Below the pieces are notes generated by a model. It made no database searches and had not been told where the DNA came from. It saw only the letters and a list, made by a program, of their open reading frames with translations. This document shows, piece after piece, positions 35,160 to 44,556 of a stretch of 64,000 bases of DNA. Origin of the DNA: Planctomycetota bacterium (lineage in GTDB: Bacteria > Planctomycetota > J058 > JAJDCP01); contig JAJDCP010000011.1 of assembly GCA_029260765.1 (NCBI GenBank), forward strand, positions 124,001-188,000, given 5' to 3'. The position numbers and the translations under genes were made by a program. Every line of letters begins with the position of its first letter. Position 1 is the first letter of the stretch.

Positions 35160-37229
35160 ATGTACTACGTCTTCCAGCATACTGACGAGCTGAACGCCCT
35201 CGCCCGACAGCACGGCCTTGGCAGCGGCCTCGAGATCTATTCCCACGAAAAAAACGCGGCCCTGCGGCAGAAACGCCCGGACCCGAAGGCGATCTACCCG
35301 GGTGACCTGTTGTTCATCCCCGCGAACAGCAGCCAGCCTCCAGAGCAGCCCCCTGCGGGCGTGTCGCGCATCGATCCAGCCCTCAAGACCCGGCGCTTTG
35401 CTGAGGTGCGTTTCTTCGATATCTGGGGCAACCGTGCGGACGAAACGACGGCCCGCCTGCTGTACTACAGCATGGACATCGGGGGAGTCTCCAAGCCGCA
35501 GGCGATGCGTTTTCCCATCGAGGAGACGGGCCGCTACCAGCTGATCGTCGACTCAGAGAACCTGTTCGCGATGGTGTTGGACTTCGATGTCGAAGAGGCA
35601 CATGAGCCTCTCGGAGCGCTGCACTTCAGTGGACTGTTGGGGGAAGCGAGTGACCCCAAGACCGGTGTTGTGCGCATGGCTCGGTCTTTGGCGATCGAAC
35701 GGCGGGGCAAGAAGTCGCGTATCAAGCGGGCGGTCTACTACATCGATCTCTACCTGTCCGATCCCTGGTTCGTGACGACCTCGACGCCGCCACGCGATGG
35801 CTGCAAGGTCGAGGTGCTGGTCGATGGGGAAGAGGCCTGGAAGTCGGTGGTGGCTGAGCTGCGCAAGGCGCAAGACACGATCCACATCACCACCTGGATG
35901 TACCAGTCGACCACTGAGTTGCTGCGGCCTCGCGAGCTGGAGTGGGCGCCCTACGAAGAGCGCGAGAAGTACACCATCCACGAGTACCTGCTGCGCAGCC
36001 CGGCCCGCAAGCGCCTGTTGCTCTTTGATTGGCCGGTCATGGGTCCCGAGGACAAGGTCAAGAAGCTGGCCAAGGAAGCGGGCGACAACTTCGAGGTGAT
36101 GGAACAGAAGAACCCGACCAAGGGCTCGATCTTCTGGGGCTCCAAACCCGAGTACGTCGTGGCCGCTCACCCCGCGATGAAGAAACATTCCCTGTTCAAC
36201 TGGGGTTGGTTGCCGGTCGGTTCCTACCACCAGAAGACGATGACCATCGATAGCCGGGTCGGCTTCTGTGGCGGCATGAACCTCAAGGAGAACGACTGGG
36301 ACACGTCGGACCACGACATCTATGACCCCCGGCGTTGTGCGTCGGACCGCAGTCCTGAGCATCGGAAGAAGGTGTCGTTGGGCCAGAAACGCACCGACAA
36401 CGCGCCCCGCCATGACTTCATCGCGCGGGTCGAAGGCCCGGCGGTGCGTGACCTCGAATACAACTTCAACCAACGTTGGAACTACACGCTCGACCAGAAG
36501 GCGAAGAACTGGCAGAGCGCGAGCAAGGTCGCCGAAGGGCCCTTGCCGCCGAAGGCGGGGAGCATGCGGGCGCAGATTGTGCGCACGATGCCTCCTCCCT
36601 TCCACGACACCGGCATCCTGCAGGCCCACAAGCGGGCGATCGCGATGGCGCGGCGCATGATCTATGTTGAAGACCAGTACTTCCGCTCCCGTGAGCTTTC
36701 GGACGCGATGCGTGAGGCCAAGCGGCGCTCGCCCGACCTGCATATCATTGTGGTGACCCCCGATCCTGGCTTCGCCTCGCGCAGTTGGACGCGCACCTGT
36801 GTCGAGACCATCCAGGAGACCGCCAAGGAGTTTCACCCGGTACGCCTGCAGATGTGGGACGGTGGGGAAGAAGAATTCGTGCCGATCGACACCCACGCCA
36901 AGATCATGATCGTCGACGATGTCTGGTGCACCGTGGGCTCTGCGAACCTGAACGATCGCGGCATGGACTATGAAGGCGAGATCAATGTCGCCTACCTCGA
37001 GCCGGCGAATGTAAAGGCCCTGCGCTTGAAGCTGTTCAGGGAGCATCTCGAAGGCGACCCGCGCTTGACGGGGGACATCGACAACGACGTGGCGGTCTGG
37101 AAGGCACACGTCAGTACGAATGCCTCGGCAGAGGAAAGAGAAGTGAAGCCGAAGAGCCGCATCTTCCCGCTCGACCTGGGAAAGGGGATCTTCCCGAAGT
37201 GGATGTATCCCTCCCCCGAGCTGATGTAG
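35160..37229 (+). CDS. LysM-like plus phospholipase D (two HKD motifs) protein, candidate lipase effector
   Basis: The 689-residue protein opens with a LysM-like segment (MYYVFQHTDELNALARQHGLGSG, then AIYPGDLLFIPAN; about 1-60). The phospholipase D superfamily core starts near 215 (VEVLVDGEEAWKSVVAELRKAQDTIHITTWMY). Both HxK(x4)D motifs are intact: H357-K359-D364 in YHQKTMTIDSRVGFCGGMN, and H579-K581-D586 in THAKIMIVDDVWCTVGSANLNDRGMD. Active members hydrolyse phospholipid head groups; PLD proteins with no signal peptide and an added LysM or similar adaptor are known as type VI secretion effectors (Tle5 group) or toxins. No secretion apparatus is in the window. It is co-transcribed with the 205-residue gene and ends before a strong terminator. 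Confidence 0.85.
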   Translation: MYYVFQHTDELNALARQHGLGSGLEIYSHEKNAALRQKRPDPKAIYPGDLLFIPANSSQPPEQPPAGVSRIDPALKTRRFAEVRFFDIWGNRADETTARLLYYSMDIGGVSKPQAMRFPIEETGRYQLIVDSENLFAMVLDFDVEEAHEPLGALHFSGLLGEASDPKTGVVRMARSLAIERRGKKSRIKRAVYYIDLYLSDPWFVTTSTPPRDGCKVEVLVDGEEAWKSVVAELRKAQDTIHITTWMYQSTTELLRPRELEWAPYEEREKYTIHEYLLRSPARKRLLLFDWPVMGPEDKVKKLAKEAGDNFEVMEQKNPTKGSIFWGSKPEYVVAAHPAMKKHSLFNWGWLPVGSYHQKTMTIDSRVGFCGGMNLKENDWDTSDHDIYDPRRCASDRSPEHRKKVSLGQKRTDNAPRHDFIARVEGPAVRDLEYNFNQRWNYTLDQKAKNWQSASKVAEGPLPPKAGSMRAQIVRTMPPPFHDTGILQAHKRAIAMARRMIYVEDQYFRSRELSDAMREAKRRSPDLHIIVVTPDPGFASRSWTRTCVETIQETAKEFHPVRLQMWDGGEEEFVPIDTHAKIMIVDDVWCTVGSANLNDRGMDYEGEINVAYLEPANVKALRLKLFREHLEGDPRLTGDIDNDVAVWKAHVSTNASAEEREVKPKSRIFPLDLGKGIFPKWMYPSPELM

Positions 37230-37320
37230 GGTTCCGTTCGACTCGGCAGAATGAGCCGAGATCCCAAAACTCGGAGACCGAACCAGGATTCCGGTTCACT
37301 TGTGGACCATTCCAAGCCAG

Positions 37321-37363
37321 AACCGTGCTGAGCAGCGAGCCTTCGCGTGCGGCACGGTTTTTT
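37321..37363 (+). terminator. rho-independent terminator after the LysM-phospholipase gene
   Basis: AACCGTGC pairs with GCACGGTT around a loop of about 22 bases, which can form a further small stem, and is followed by a run of T. It closes the two-gene operon and precedes the GT-repeat lipoprotein gene. Confidence 0.75.
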
Positions 37364-37412
37364 CTTGTAGAACGGCATCGTGCCTGAGAATGAAACATCT
37401 GTGAGGAATCCC

Positions 37413-38549
37413 ATGCAACGCTCCCTGAGCCAACTCGCTGTGATTGCTGGCATCTGCCTGCTGATCGGCATCTGCGGCTGTGAGAAGAAAAGCTCATCCA
37501 GCTCGAGCAACAGCAACACTGCCACTCCTGGTCTGGGTGGTGGAGGCGTCGCACCGGGCACGGGAACGGGAACGGGCACGGGAACGGGCACGGGCACGGG
37601 CACGGGAACGGGAACGGGCACCAGCGGCCCCAACACGGCTCCCAGCCTGCAACTGGGCAGTCCCAGTGGCCCGCAGGTCGACCAGGTGTATCTGCCGTTC
37701 ATCCTCAGCGACGACCAGTCTGATCCTGTGGACGTCAGCGTCGAGTTCAGCACCGACCTCGGGCAGAGTTGGGCTCTGGCGACCGAAGGCGCCGCCGGCA
37801 ACGGCACCACAGCCCTCAGCACCGCGCCCGGCGGAGTCGCACATTTCTTCGTCTGGGATTCGATGGCAGACCTGGGCAACAGCAACAACCTGCACGTCGA
37901 GCTGCGCATGACGCCCGCCGACGCAGACACGGGCACGACGGCGCACAGTCTGGAGTTCGCCGTGGTCAACCTCGGACGCAACGATCCGGACGCCGACTAT
38001 CCGGCCCTCGCCGGTGAATTGGTGATCCGTTGTGCGGTCGAAGGCGGCTTTGTGCCCTGGAGCTATGTCGTCAACCGGGTCGACGGAGCGCGCATCTATG
38101 GAGACGGCAAGGTGGTCTTCGTCCGGGCCGGCGCCAATGGCATGACTGAGATCAGCCAGGGCTGGCTGAGCGAAGAGCAGATCGTGGTGCTGCTGTTGCG
38201 TATCAACGAAGAGGGTTTCTGGAATTTCCAGGACTACTACCAGGCCTGGATGGCGCCGACCGACCTGCCCAGCTGGAACATCGAGGTCAACCTGAACAGC
38301 AACGCCCACATCTCTGGATCGTATGGCGGCAGCCTCAGCGCCCCTGGCGGCTTCATGGACATCTTCGGGTTCTGCAACGACCCCGAGCTGCCCGTCCAGC
38401 AAGTGGTGAGCTACCAGCGCGTGACGATCGATCCTGCCGAGCTGAGTCAGGGGTTCTACGCCGGCGAGGAGTACCAGAAGAAGCTCGACACCCCCACCGA
38501 TTGGAGCTGGGAAGACGGCGCCCAGGGTATGCGCTGGGTCTCGCCTTGA
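37413..38549 (+). CDS. lipoprotein with Gly-Thr repeat linker
   Basis: The 378-residue protein has a signal peptide ending in a lipobox-like GICGC-E-K-K. A Ser/Asn stretch and a (GT)n linker coded by a hexamer repeat (37555-37620) follow. The rest is Ig-like beta sequence (PSLQLGSPSGPQVDQVYLPFILSDDQSDPVDVSVEFSTDLGQSW), similar to the first repeats of the FG-GAP lipoprotein at 58-61 kb, then a C-terminal part (VIRCAVEGGFVPWSYVVNRVDGARIYGDGKVVFV) of unknown type. ATG 37413 follows GAGGAATCCC. Probably an outer-membrane surface protein. Confidence 0.75.
   Translation: MQRSLSQLAVIAGICLLIGICGCEKKSSSSSSNSNTATPGLGGGGVAPGTGTGTGTGTGTGTGTGTGTGTSGPNTAPSLQLGSPSGPQVDQVYLPFILSDDQSDPVDVSVEFSTDLGQSWALATEGAAGNGTTALSTAPGGVAHFFVWDSMADLGNSNNLHVELRMTPADADTGTTAHSLEFAVVNLGRNDPDADYPALAGELVIRCAVEGGFVPWSYVVNRVDGARIYGDGKVVFVRAGANGMTEISQGWLSEEQIVVLLLRINEEGFWNFQDYYQAWMAPTDLPSWNIEVNLNSNAHISGSYGGSLSAPGGFMDIFGFCNDPELPVQQVVSYQRVTIDPAELSQGFYAGEEYQKKLDTPTDWSWEDGAQGMRWVSP
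37555..37620 (+). repeat. hexanucleotide tandem repeat, 11 units (CGGGMA)
   Basis: Eleven perfect 6-bp units of CGGGCA or CGGGAA encode alternating Gly-Thr in the lipoprotein linker. Unit length is a multiple of three, so slippage would only change the linker length. Confidence 0.9.
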
Positions 38550-38727
38550 GCGCATGAGCTGACGGTCCGCGCAACGGCGTCCTGCCTCACCTGAGCAGAC
38601 GCCGTTGTTTCGATGCGGAAACTTCCCTCGGCGGCATGATTTCTTTATAACGGTGTCACTTGAGACACCTGAGCAGATAATAATACTTCCAGGTCCGAAT
38701 CCTGGCCTCCCTGGACCCCGGTGCAAC

Positions 38728-41700
38728 GTGAAGCGAAGAATTCTCGGACTTGCCGTATTGAGCCTCGTTCTCGGCCTGGCTCTTGTCCTTGGCTTGCGCC
38801 ATCCAGGGGCAGCGCCCCAGCCAGAGTTGCCGGGCACGCCAGAAGATCCGGGTATTGAAGCGCGCACCATCATCGGCATCGACGCCACACAAACCGTCGC
38901 GGGAGCACAGGCGCTGCCCGTCGGCTTCCCCATCGAGGCCCACTACCCCGAGCTCGGCCTGCTGGTCGTGCGTGGCAAGCTCGAAGCCGTCCGCGAGGCC
39001 CTGCTGGGGCAGCCTGGCATCCGCTTCGTCGAAGCCGATCCCTGGCTGTTGACCACGGTAGGCGATTGCTGCGAGCTCGACGCCGAGCTCTACGCCCGTG
39101 AGCTCGATTCGGCCATGGGCCGAGAGCGGGCCGCCATCCAAGAGCTTTTTGGACTAGCCTGGCAGCTGGCCCAGGGTGAAGATGTGACCGTGGCGGTCCT
39201 CGACACCGGAGTCGACGCGGGGCATGCGGACCTGCAAGACCGCGTTCTTCCGGCGATCACGCTGCTGAAGCCGAGCGCGCAACCAGACCTCAACGGCCAC
39301 GGCACGGCGATGGCGAGCCTGGTGGCCGCGCACAACCACGAGGGTCTGCTCGGCGCCGCTCCCGAGGCGCAGGTGCTTCCAGTCATCGTGGCTGACGAGC
39401 GCGGACGTGCGCGCGTTTCCCAGGTCGCCGCCGGCCTGCGTCGGGCCGTAGAAGCGGGCGCTGATGTCGTGCTGCTCGCGCTGGGCACCCGCGTCGATTC
39501 GAGCGCGCTGCGGGAAGCGGTGGCCTTTGCCGAGGCCGAGGGGGTGCTTTGTGTCGCCGCCGCCGGCAACGACCCGATCGCCCAGGAGCTGTATCCGGCG
39601 GCCTATGCCGAGGTGCTCTCGGTCGGGGGACTCGACGACCAGCAGGGCCTCTCGAATCTCTCCGCCGTCGCGCCGGGCATCGATGTCTATGCCGCGGGCG
39701 AGCGTGCCATGGTGGCCCTGCCCTTCGGCATGCGCGGCACGGTCAGCGGGACCAGTGTGGCGGCAGCCCGGGTGGCCGGCCTGGCGGCGCTATTGCGCAG
39801 CCACAACCCCGAGCTGTCTCCGCTGCAGCTGCGAGGACTGATCCGCGGCAGCGCCCTGCCTCTGGATGCCGTCGCCGACTTCGAAGGCCTGCTGCCCGCG
39901 GGCCGGCTCGCTCCGTATGCCAGCCTGGAACGCGCCGACGCAGCCAGCCAGGACGGCGCCCTGGGCTTCGTGCGCTGCCTGCCGCGCCGCCCGCTGCCCG
40001 GCGCCAGCACGCTCTTCCGGGTGCGCCTGCAGAACGCCGGTTGCGCAGCCCTGACCCCGCGCGCGCTGGTCTTTGAGGTCGACGGCGCTGAGGTCGCCCG
40101 CACCATCACCCCCTTGCTGGCGGTAGGGGGAGCCGCTTGGGTCGAAACCCGCGCGCGCTTCCCCGATGTCCAGGGCGGCGAGCTGCGTGCCCGGCTGAGC
40201 GACGACTGGCCCGCCAACAACCTGACCGCCCGCGCGGTCGAGTGCGCCGCCAGCGCCCTGCGGGATATCAGCCTGCGCTCGCTCAGCCTGGTCTCCGATG
40301 CCAAGACCCTGGTGGTCGAAGCGCTGCTCGAAAACCTCGGTCACCTGCCGCTGCGGCCTGGTGTCCTGCGTTTTGCCCTCGACGGCCAGGTCCGCCTGAT
40401 CGATTCCCAGACTGAGCTGTTGCCCGGCGAGAGCACCCGCATCCACGCGAGTTTTGACCGCCCCGACGGAGACCTCGATGGCACTGTGCTGGTCGCAGAG
40501 CTGAGCGTGGCGACGCAAGCTGATGAGATCGATGCCTGGGACAACCAGATCCGCGTCGATTTCGCCCCTGCAGAGGGTGATGCCCCCGCCCACACACAGT
40601 ACCAGCAGTCGAATGACGTCGACTGGATCCTCGACGCTCCGTGGCGGATCAACCCCAATGTCGACGCCATCCCGGTGATGGCCTACGCCGCCAGCAAGGG
40701 CACCCGCAGCAACCAACTTGACCTCGAGCTGCGCGGCCTGCGCCTGACTGCGCGCTCGCAAGCGGCGACCAGCACGGCAGGCACGCTGGTCTACAAGTGC
40801 ACCCACAGCAGCGCCAGCACGGTGCCGGCAGGCTTGGAGATCCTCGACGAGATGGGCGTGCCTACGGGCAATCCGGTCGCGTTCGAGAGCATGAAATGGT
40901 ATGAAAACGGCCGCTACCGCATCTTGCAGCTGCCCGTGGCGGCGTTGCCGTTCACGCGGCCCCAGACGATCTTCCTCGAGGCAGCCCTCGACTGGAAGAC
41001 CACCCGGCACATCATCTGGAGCATCACCACCACCAAGACCGGTACCCACAAGAAGGTTCTGCGCATCCATCTGGCCGACGAAGACCTGCCCCGACTCGAC
41101 CCCGAGGGGCACTACTACGACGTGCACTTCCACGCCGAGTCCGAGTGGCACTTCGACTCGTTCTTCAACATCCTCGCACCGCGCAAGGCCTACGGTGGCC
41201 CGCACCTGATGGTGCACCTGGCGGCACACGCCATCGGGCTGATCGACGATCCGGCCGACGTCTTCCAGAAGCTGTGCATCAGCGACCACAACTGCTTCTA
41301 CAACCGCCAGATGTCCAACCCCGATCACCCGGACTTCCGGCCGCCCTTCGGGCTGATTTCGCCCGCGGCCAGCCCCGGTCTGACTGAGCTGGAGCGGGCC
41401 CGCGAGATCTATGGCGGCACGGCGGCCGAAGAGATCACGTTCAGCCACAACGGCGCCAGCTTCCTGGGTCTCAGTCTGCCGGTCCCCACCGGGGCGCACA
41501 TGCTGATGTACCGCGGCCAACACATCGAAGGGCCCTGGCATGGCGGCAGCTCGCTGTCACAAACACTCGGCCAGGGCAGCCCCGTCGAGTTGGTTGACGT
41601 TTTGACGACGATGGCGAAGAACAACCGGAGCGAGAATTCGGAGGCCTTCGCCTACAGCGCCCACGCCTTCGGCGGCGGCTTCAATTGGGGAACCGCCAAA

Positions 41701-43320
41701 CGCAGCCGCGCACTGACGCGCACGGCCTCCAAGAGCGACGAGTTCGCCCATGTCGAAGGCACGGGCTTCGTGTTCAAGGGCCATCAGCTCTGGAACAAGC
41801 GCGCAGCCCGCAGCCTCGACAGCTCCGAGATCGAATGGCGCGACCTGAACCCCTGGACCAACAGCGACTTCATGACCGGCAGCAAGCGCTGGGATGGCCG
41901 GCTCTGGGAAGGCTTGGAGGCGTACCACACCGAGCTGAGTGAGCTCTTGCAGTTCGCCTATGACAACGAGCCCGAGGTGGTCTTCATCCGCAAGCACTAT
42001 TTCATGGCGGGCAGCGATGCGCACGGCGACTTCAACTTCGGCGAGAGCCGCGCGGCCTCTCTGATCGACATCCAATCGACCTTCTCGGTGCGTGACAGCG
42101 CCTTTGCCTATGCACGCAGCTACGTGCTTCCCGACGGGCAGGCCGGCAGCCAACTCGACGACCGCCGCGTCAACGCGCTGGCCTCGGGCAACGCGATCAG
42201 CACCGACGGGCCGCTGCTAGAAGTGCAGCTCGACAGCGAGCTGCGCTTCGACAGTTCCCTGTTGCAGTGGCATGACCTGGGGCTCGCCCCCGAAGATGCC
42301 GACGGACGCATCGGCGGACGCGGCGACTACGATGGCGGCTTCACCGCTCTGGTGCCCTCCAACGCACAAGCAGCGTTCCGCTACCGCTACGCCGAGAGCC
42401 AAGAGCTCGGGGGGCCGCTGCACACCATCAACATCTACCGCTCCAGTGTGGGCAGTGTGAATCCCAGCCGCGACCGCAGTGGCATTCCCATTCTGTTGTC
42501 GCAGGGCAAGTTGGACACCGCGGGACCGGGTGCCTGGCACAGTGAAGAGCTGAACCCCGCCGAAGAAGGACTGGCCGACGCGCTCGGCGCATTCGCGTTT
42601 GGCGCGTTCACCGATGCCGACCCTGACCTGGTCGACCTGCCGGTTGAGGGGCGGCGCTGCTACACCAACCCGATCTGGATCGCGCCGGTCGAGGTCACTC
42701 TGCAGGTCGGTACGCCGGTCGGTGACAAGCTGCCCGTCGGTGCCGTGCAGGTACAGCTCGACTTCCCGATCAGCATGGCAGACACGCCGCTACAGCTCGA
42801 GATCAAGGCCCTCGACACTGCGGGCGTCTCGAGCACTGCGGCGACCGCCGGGATCGCGACGCTGAGCGGCAGCTGGAGCGTGCGGGCGGGAGTGCGTAAT
42901 GGCCGCTTCACCGCTAGCAACGATCACGAGCTAGCCTTGAACCTCGACCGCTGGCCGAACGCTTCGACAGTCACCTTCGTGGTGTATACCCGTCAAGCCC
43001 CTGAGGACATCTTCGCCAATCCGCTCAACCCCTTCGCCACCACTTTCGAGGCTCCGGGCGTCGGCACGGGCGGCGGCACGGGCGTTCCCCTGGGTAGCAG
43101 CACGACGGGAAGCACAGGCACCGGAAGCACAGGCACGGGCAGCACGGGCAACACGAGTAGCCCCACGACCACAGGAACGGCGCCCGCCGGGGGCGGCGGC
43201 AGCTCGAGTAGCTGTGCTGTCGGCGTTCGGCAGCCCGGGATCCCCCTGGCGGTGTGGCTGCTGGCGCTCGCCGCCATAGTGGCGCTCCGGCGCCGGGCCG
43301 CTGCGCTGGCCAGATCCTAG
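38728..43320 (+). CDS. secreted subtilase fused to CARDB-like and PHP-phosphoesterase-like domains, with C-terminal sorting tail
   Basis: The 1530-residue protein has an N-terminal hydrophobic signal (VLSLVLGLALVLGL), a short propeptide-like region, and an S8 subtilase catalytic domain with D159 (VAVLDTGVDAGH), H191 (NGHGTAMASLVA) and S343 (VSGTSVAAARVAGL). Two CARDB-like beta domains (about 420-620) follow. A PHP-type domain (about 795-1120) has HFHAES (H800, H802), ISDHN (H854) and GSDAHGDFNFGES (D1097, H1099). The end is Gly/Ser/Thr-rich (STGTGSTGTGSTG), then SSSSCAVG, a membrane helix (PLAVWLLALAAIVAL) and RRRAAALARS, a CTERM-type sorting signal with an invariant Cys. GTG 38728 is chosen because the signal starts there; its ribosome site is weak. 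The stop TAG is part of a CTAG-ended element. Confidence 0.82.
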   Translation: MKRRILGLAVLSLVLGLALVLGLRHPGAAPQPELPGTPEDPGIEARTIIGIDATQTVAGAQALPVGFPIEAHYPELGLLVVRGKLEAVREALLGQPGIRFVEADPWLLTTVGDCCELDAELYARELDSAMGRERAAIQELFGLAWQLAQGEDVTVAVLDTGVDAGHADLQDRVLPAITLLKPSAQPDLNGHGTAMASLVAAHNHEGLLGAAPEAQVLPVIVADERGRARVSQVAAGLRRAVEAGADVVLLALGTRVDSSALREAVAFAEAEGVLCVAAAGNDPIAQELYPAAYAEVLSVGGLDDQQGLSNLSAVAPGIDVYAAGERAMVALPFGMRGTVSGTSVAAARVAGLAALLRSHNPELSPLQLRGLIRGSALPLDAVADFEGLLPAGRLAPYASLERADAASQDGALGFVRCLPRRPLPGASTLFRVRLQNAGCAALTPRALVFEVDGAEVARTITPLLAVGGAAWVETRARFPDVQGGELRARLSDDWPANNLTARAVECAASALRDISLRSLSLVSDAKTLVVEALLENLGHLPLRPGVLRFALDGQVRLIDSQTELLPGESTRIHASFDRPDGDLDGTVLVAELSVATQADEIDAWDNQIRVDFAPAEGDAPAHTQYQQSNDVDWILDAPWRINPNVDAIPVMAYAASKGTRSNQLDLELRGLRLTARSQAATSTAGTLVYKCTHSSASTVPAGLEILDEMGVPTGNPVAFESMKWYENGRYRILQLPVAALPFTRPQTIFLEAALDWKTTRHIIWSITTTKTGTHKKVLRIHLADEDLPRLDPEGHYYDVHFHAESEWHFDSFFNILAPRKAYGGPHLMVHLAAHAIGLIDDPADVFQKLCISDHNCFYNRQMSNPDHPDFRPPFGLISPAASPGLTELERAREIYGGTAAEEITFSHNGASFLGLSLPVPTGAHMLMYRGQHIEGPWHGGSSLSQTLGQGSPVELVDVLTTMAKNNRSENSEAFAYSAHAFGGGFNWGTAKRSRALTRTASKSDEFAHVEGTGFVFKGHQLWNKRAARSLDSSEIEWRDLNPWTNSDFMTGSKRWDGRLWEGLEAYHTELSELLQFAYDNEPEVVFIRKHYFMAGSDAHGDFNFGESRAASLIDIQSTFSVRDSAFAYARSYVLPDGQAGSQLDDRRVNALASGNAISTDGPLLEVQLDSELRFDSSLLQWHDLGLAPEDADGRIGGRGDYDGGFTALVPSNAQAAFRYRYAESQELGGPLHTINIYRSSVGSVNPSRDRSGIPILLSQGKLDTAGPGAWHSEELNPAEEGLADALGAFAFGAFTDADPDLVDLPVEGRRCYTNPIWIAPVEVTLQVGTPVGDKLPVGAVQVQLDFPISMADTPLQLEIKALDTAGVSSTAATAGIATLSGSWSVRAGVRNGRFTASNDHELALNLDRWPNASTVTFVVYTRQAPEDIFANPLNPFATTFEAPGVGTGGGTGVPLGSSTTGSTGTGSTGTGSTGNTSSPTTTGTAPAGGGGSSSSCAVGVRQPGIPLAVWLLALAAIVALRRRAAALARS

Positions 43321-43475
43321 TGCCTTCGCGCACAAGTTCCGGTACATCCGGACGATGTGTGCGTCGTGAATGGCAAATTCTTGTAGGGGAGGGGTTTACC
43401 CCCTCCCGCGGCTACCGGGCGGGGGTAAACCCCGCCCCTACGGGGTGTACCGGGATTTTCGCGGCGAGGCACTAG
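43317..43475. mobile_element. MITE-like element with CTAG ends and internal GTAGGGG palindrome
   Basis: The 159-bp segment starts CTAGTGCCTTCGCGCACAAG and ends with a complementary version (GGCGAGGCACTAG); across 29 positions inside the CTAG ends, 21 match. Inside is a 59-bp inverted repeat (43383-43441) starting GTAGGGGAGGGGTTTACC and ending GTAAACCCCGCCCCTAC. No coding capacity. Its left CTAG gives the stop codon of the subtilase gene. Confidence 0.65.
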
Positions 43476-43587
43476 CAGAAAACACACGGCAATCTGGCGA
43501 CGGCTTTCTGGAGTCTGCCATGCAGGGCACGAGCTTCCGGTTTCCAAGAATTGTCGGGTTGAAGCGACGAGTGCCGAACAAGACCCC

Positions 43588-44514
43588 ATGGGGCACCTGA
43601 AGATGTCCGTCTGGAAACGGATCACTGCGCTGGTCCCCGATGTGCCATGTCCGCGGATGCCCGATTTTCTCGGGATCGGCGCGCAGAAAGCCGGTACGAC
43701 CTGGCTATTCCACCAGCTTCGCTCCCATCCCGGTCTGTATCTGCCCCCGCGCAAGGAGCTGCACTACTTCGACATTCCGAAGCACAAGCTGAGCTGGGGC
43801 CGTGTGCATGATCTGTTGATCGAGCTTCGCGGCTCATGGACCCAACCCATGCTCGATCGGCCGGGTCTGGTTGCATTTCTGCTCTATTACTATCTCGCTC
43901 CTCGAGGCGACCTCTGGTACGCGGGTTTGTTCGCAGGTGCTGAGAACCGTGTCAGGGGCGAGATCACTCCCGCCTATGCGACCTTGCGGCGCTCGACATT
44001 GCGCGCTATTCGAGCGCTGGCTCCCGACCTCCGTTTCATCTTCTTGCTGAGGGATCCGATCGACCGCGCGTGGTCACAAGCACGTATGGAGTTGTCCGCG
44101 AGAGAACTGGCCTCAGACGGGGCTTGCCTGAATGCGTTTGCCAACAGAGCGTCGCAACTCCGTAGCCGGTATACACAAACGCTAGACGTCTACGGCTCCG
44201 TGTTCGGCCGAGACCGCATCTTTGTGGGATTCTACGACGCCATTTGCCAGGAACCGACCCGCCTGTTGCACGACATCTTCGCTTTCCTGGGGGTCGATGC
44301 GGAGTATCCTCTAGACCCGACTGTGCTGTCCGAACGCTTCTTCTGCGGCCGGACCGAGCCGTTGCGTCCACGCCTCGCCGTGTGGCTGGCGCGTAGCTAT
44401 CACAGTGAGCTGCGCCTGCTCGAAGAGCGGCTCGGAGAGCGGCCAGGGGCGTGGCTGCGGCGCGCCGAGAGGATCCTGCAGAGCGGCGGAAATGACGGGC
44501 ACGCCGGGAAGTAA
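43588..44514 (+). CDS. sulfotransferase family protein
   Basis: The 308-residue protein transfers sulfate from PAPS. The 5'-phosphosulfate loop is FLGIGAQKAGTTWLFHQL, followed by HPGLYLPPRKELHYFD, and the 3'-phosphate motif is FIFLLRDPIDRAWSQARMEL with its conserved Arg and Ser. GEITPAYATL and a C-terminal Arg-rich helix are typical of heparan-sulfotransferase-like bacterial proteins that act on surface glycans or lipids. The start is uncertain: ATG 43588 or ATG 43603, neither with a strong ribosome site. The gene lies between two insertion-like elements that share an internal GTAGGGG palindrome, suggesting it moved as a unit. No partner gene for glycan synthesis is adjacent. Confidence 0.88.
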   Translation: MGHLKMSVWKRITALVPDVPCPRMPDFLGIGAQKAGTTWLFHQLRSHPGLYLPPRKELHYFDIPKHKLSWGRVHDLLIELRGSWTQPMLDRPGLVAFLLYYYLAPRGDLWYAGLFAGAENRVRGEITPAYATLRRSTLRAIRALAPDLRFIFLLRDPIDRAWSQARMELSARELASDGACLNAFANRASQLRSRYTQTLDVYGSVFGRDRIFVGFYDAICQEPTRLLHDIFAFLGVDAEYPLDPTVLSERFFCGRTEPLRPRLAVWLARSYHSELRLLEERLGERPGAWLRRAERILQSGGNDGHAGK

Positions 44515-44556
44515 GCTCCGGGCTGCTTCAACAATCTCAGGCATCGCGTACCGTCT

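Noticed and set aside
37238..37260. hairpin CTCGGC-loop-GCCGAG directly after the LysM-phospholipase stop as a terminator
   Set aside because: No T run follows; the terminator at 37321-37363 is far better.
38689..38705. tRNA T-arm-like hairpin (CCAGG-TCCGAAT-CCTGG) upstream of the subtilase gene
   Set aside because: No matching 5' acceptor stem, D arm or 7-base anticodon loop could be found in the preceding 75 bases, and the loop lacks the usual TTC. It may be a chance hairpin or a decayed tRNA end.
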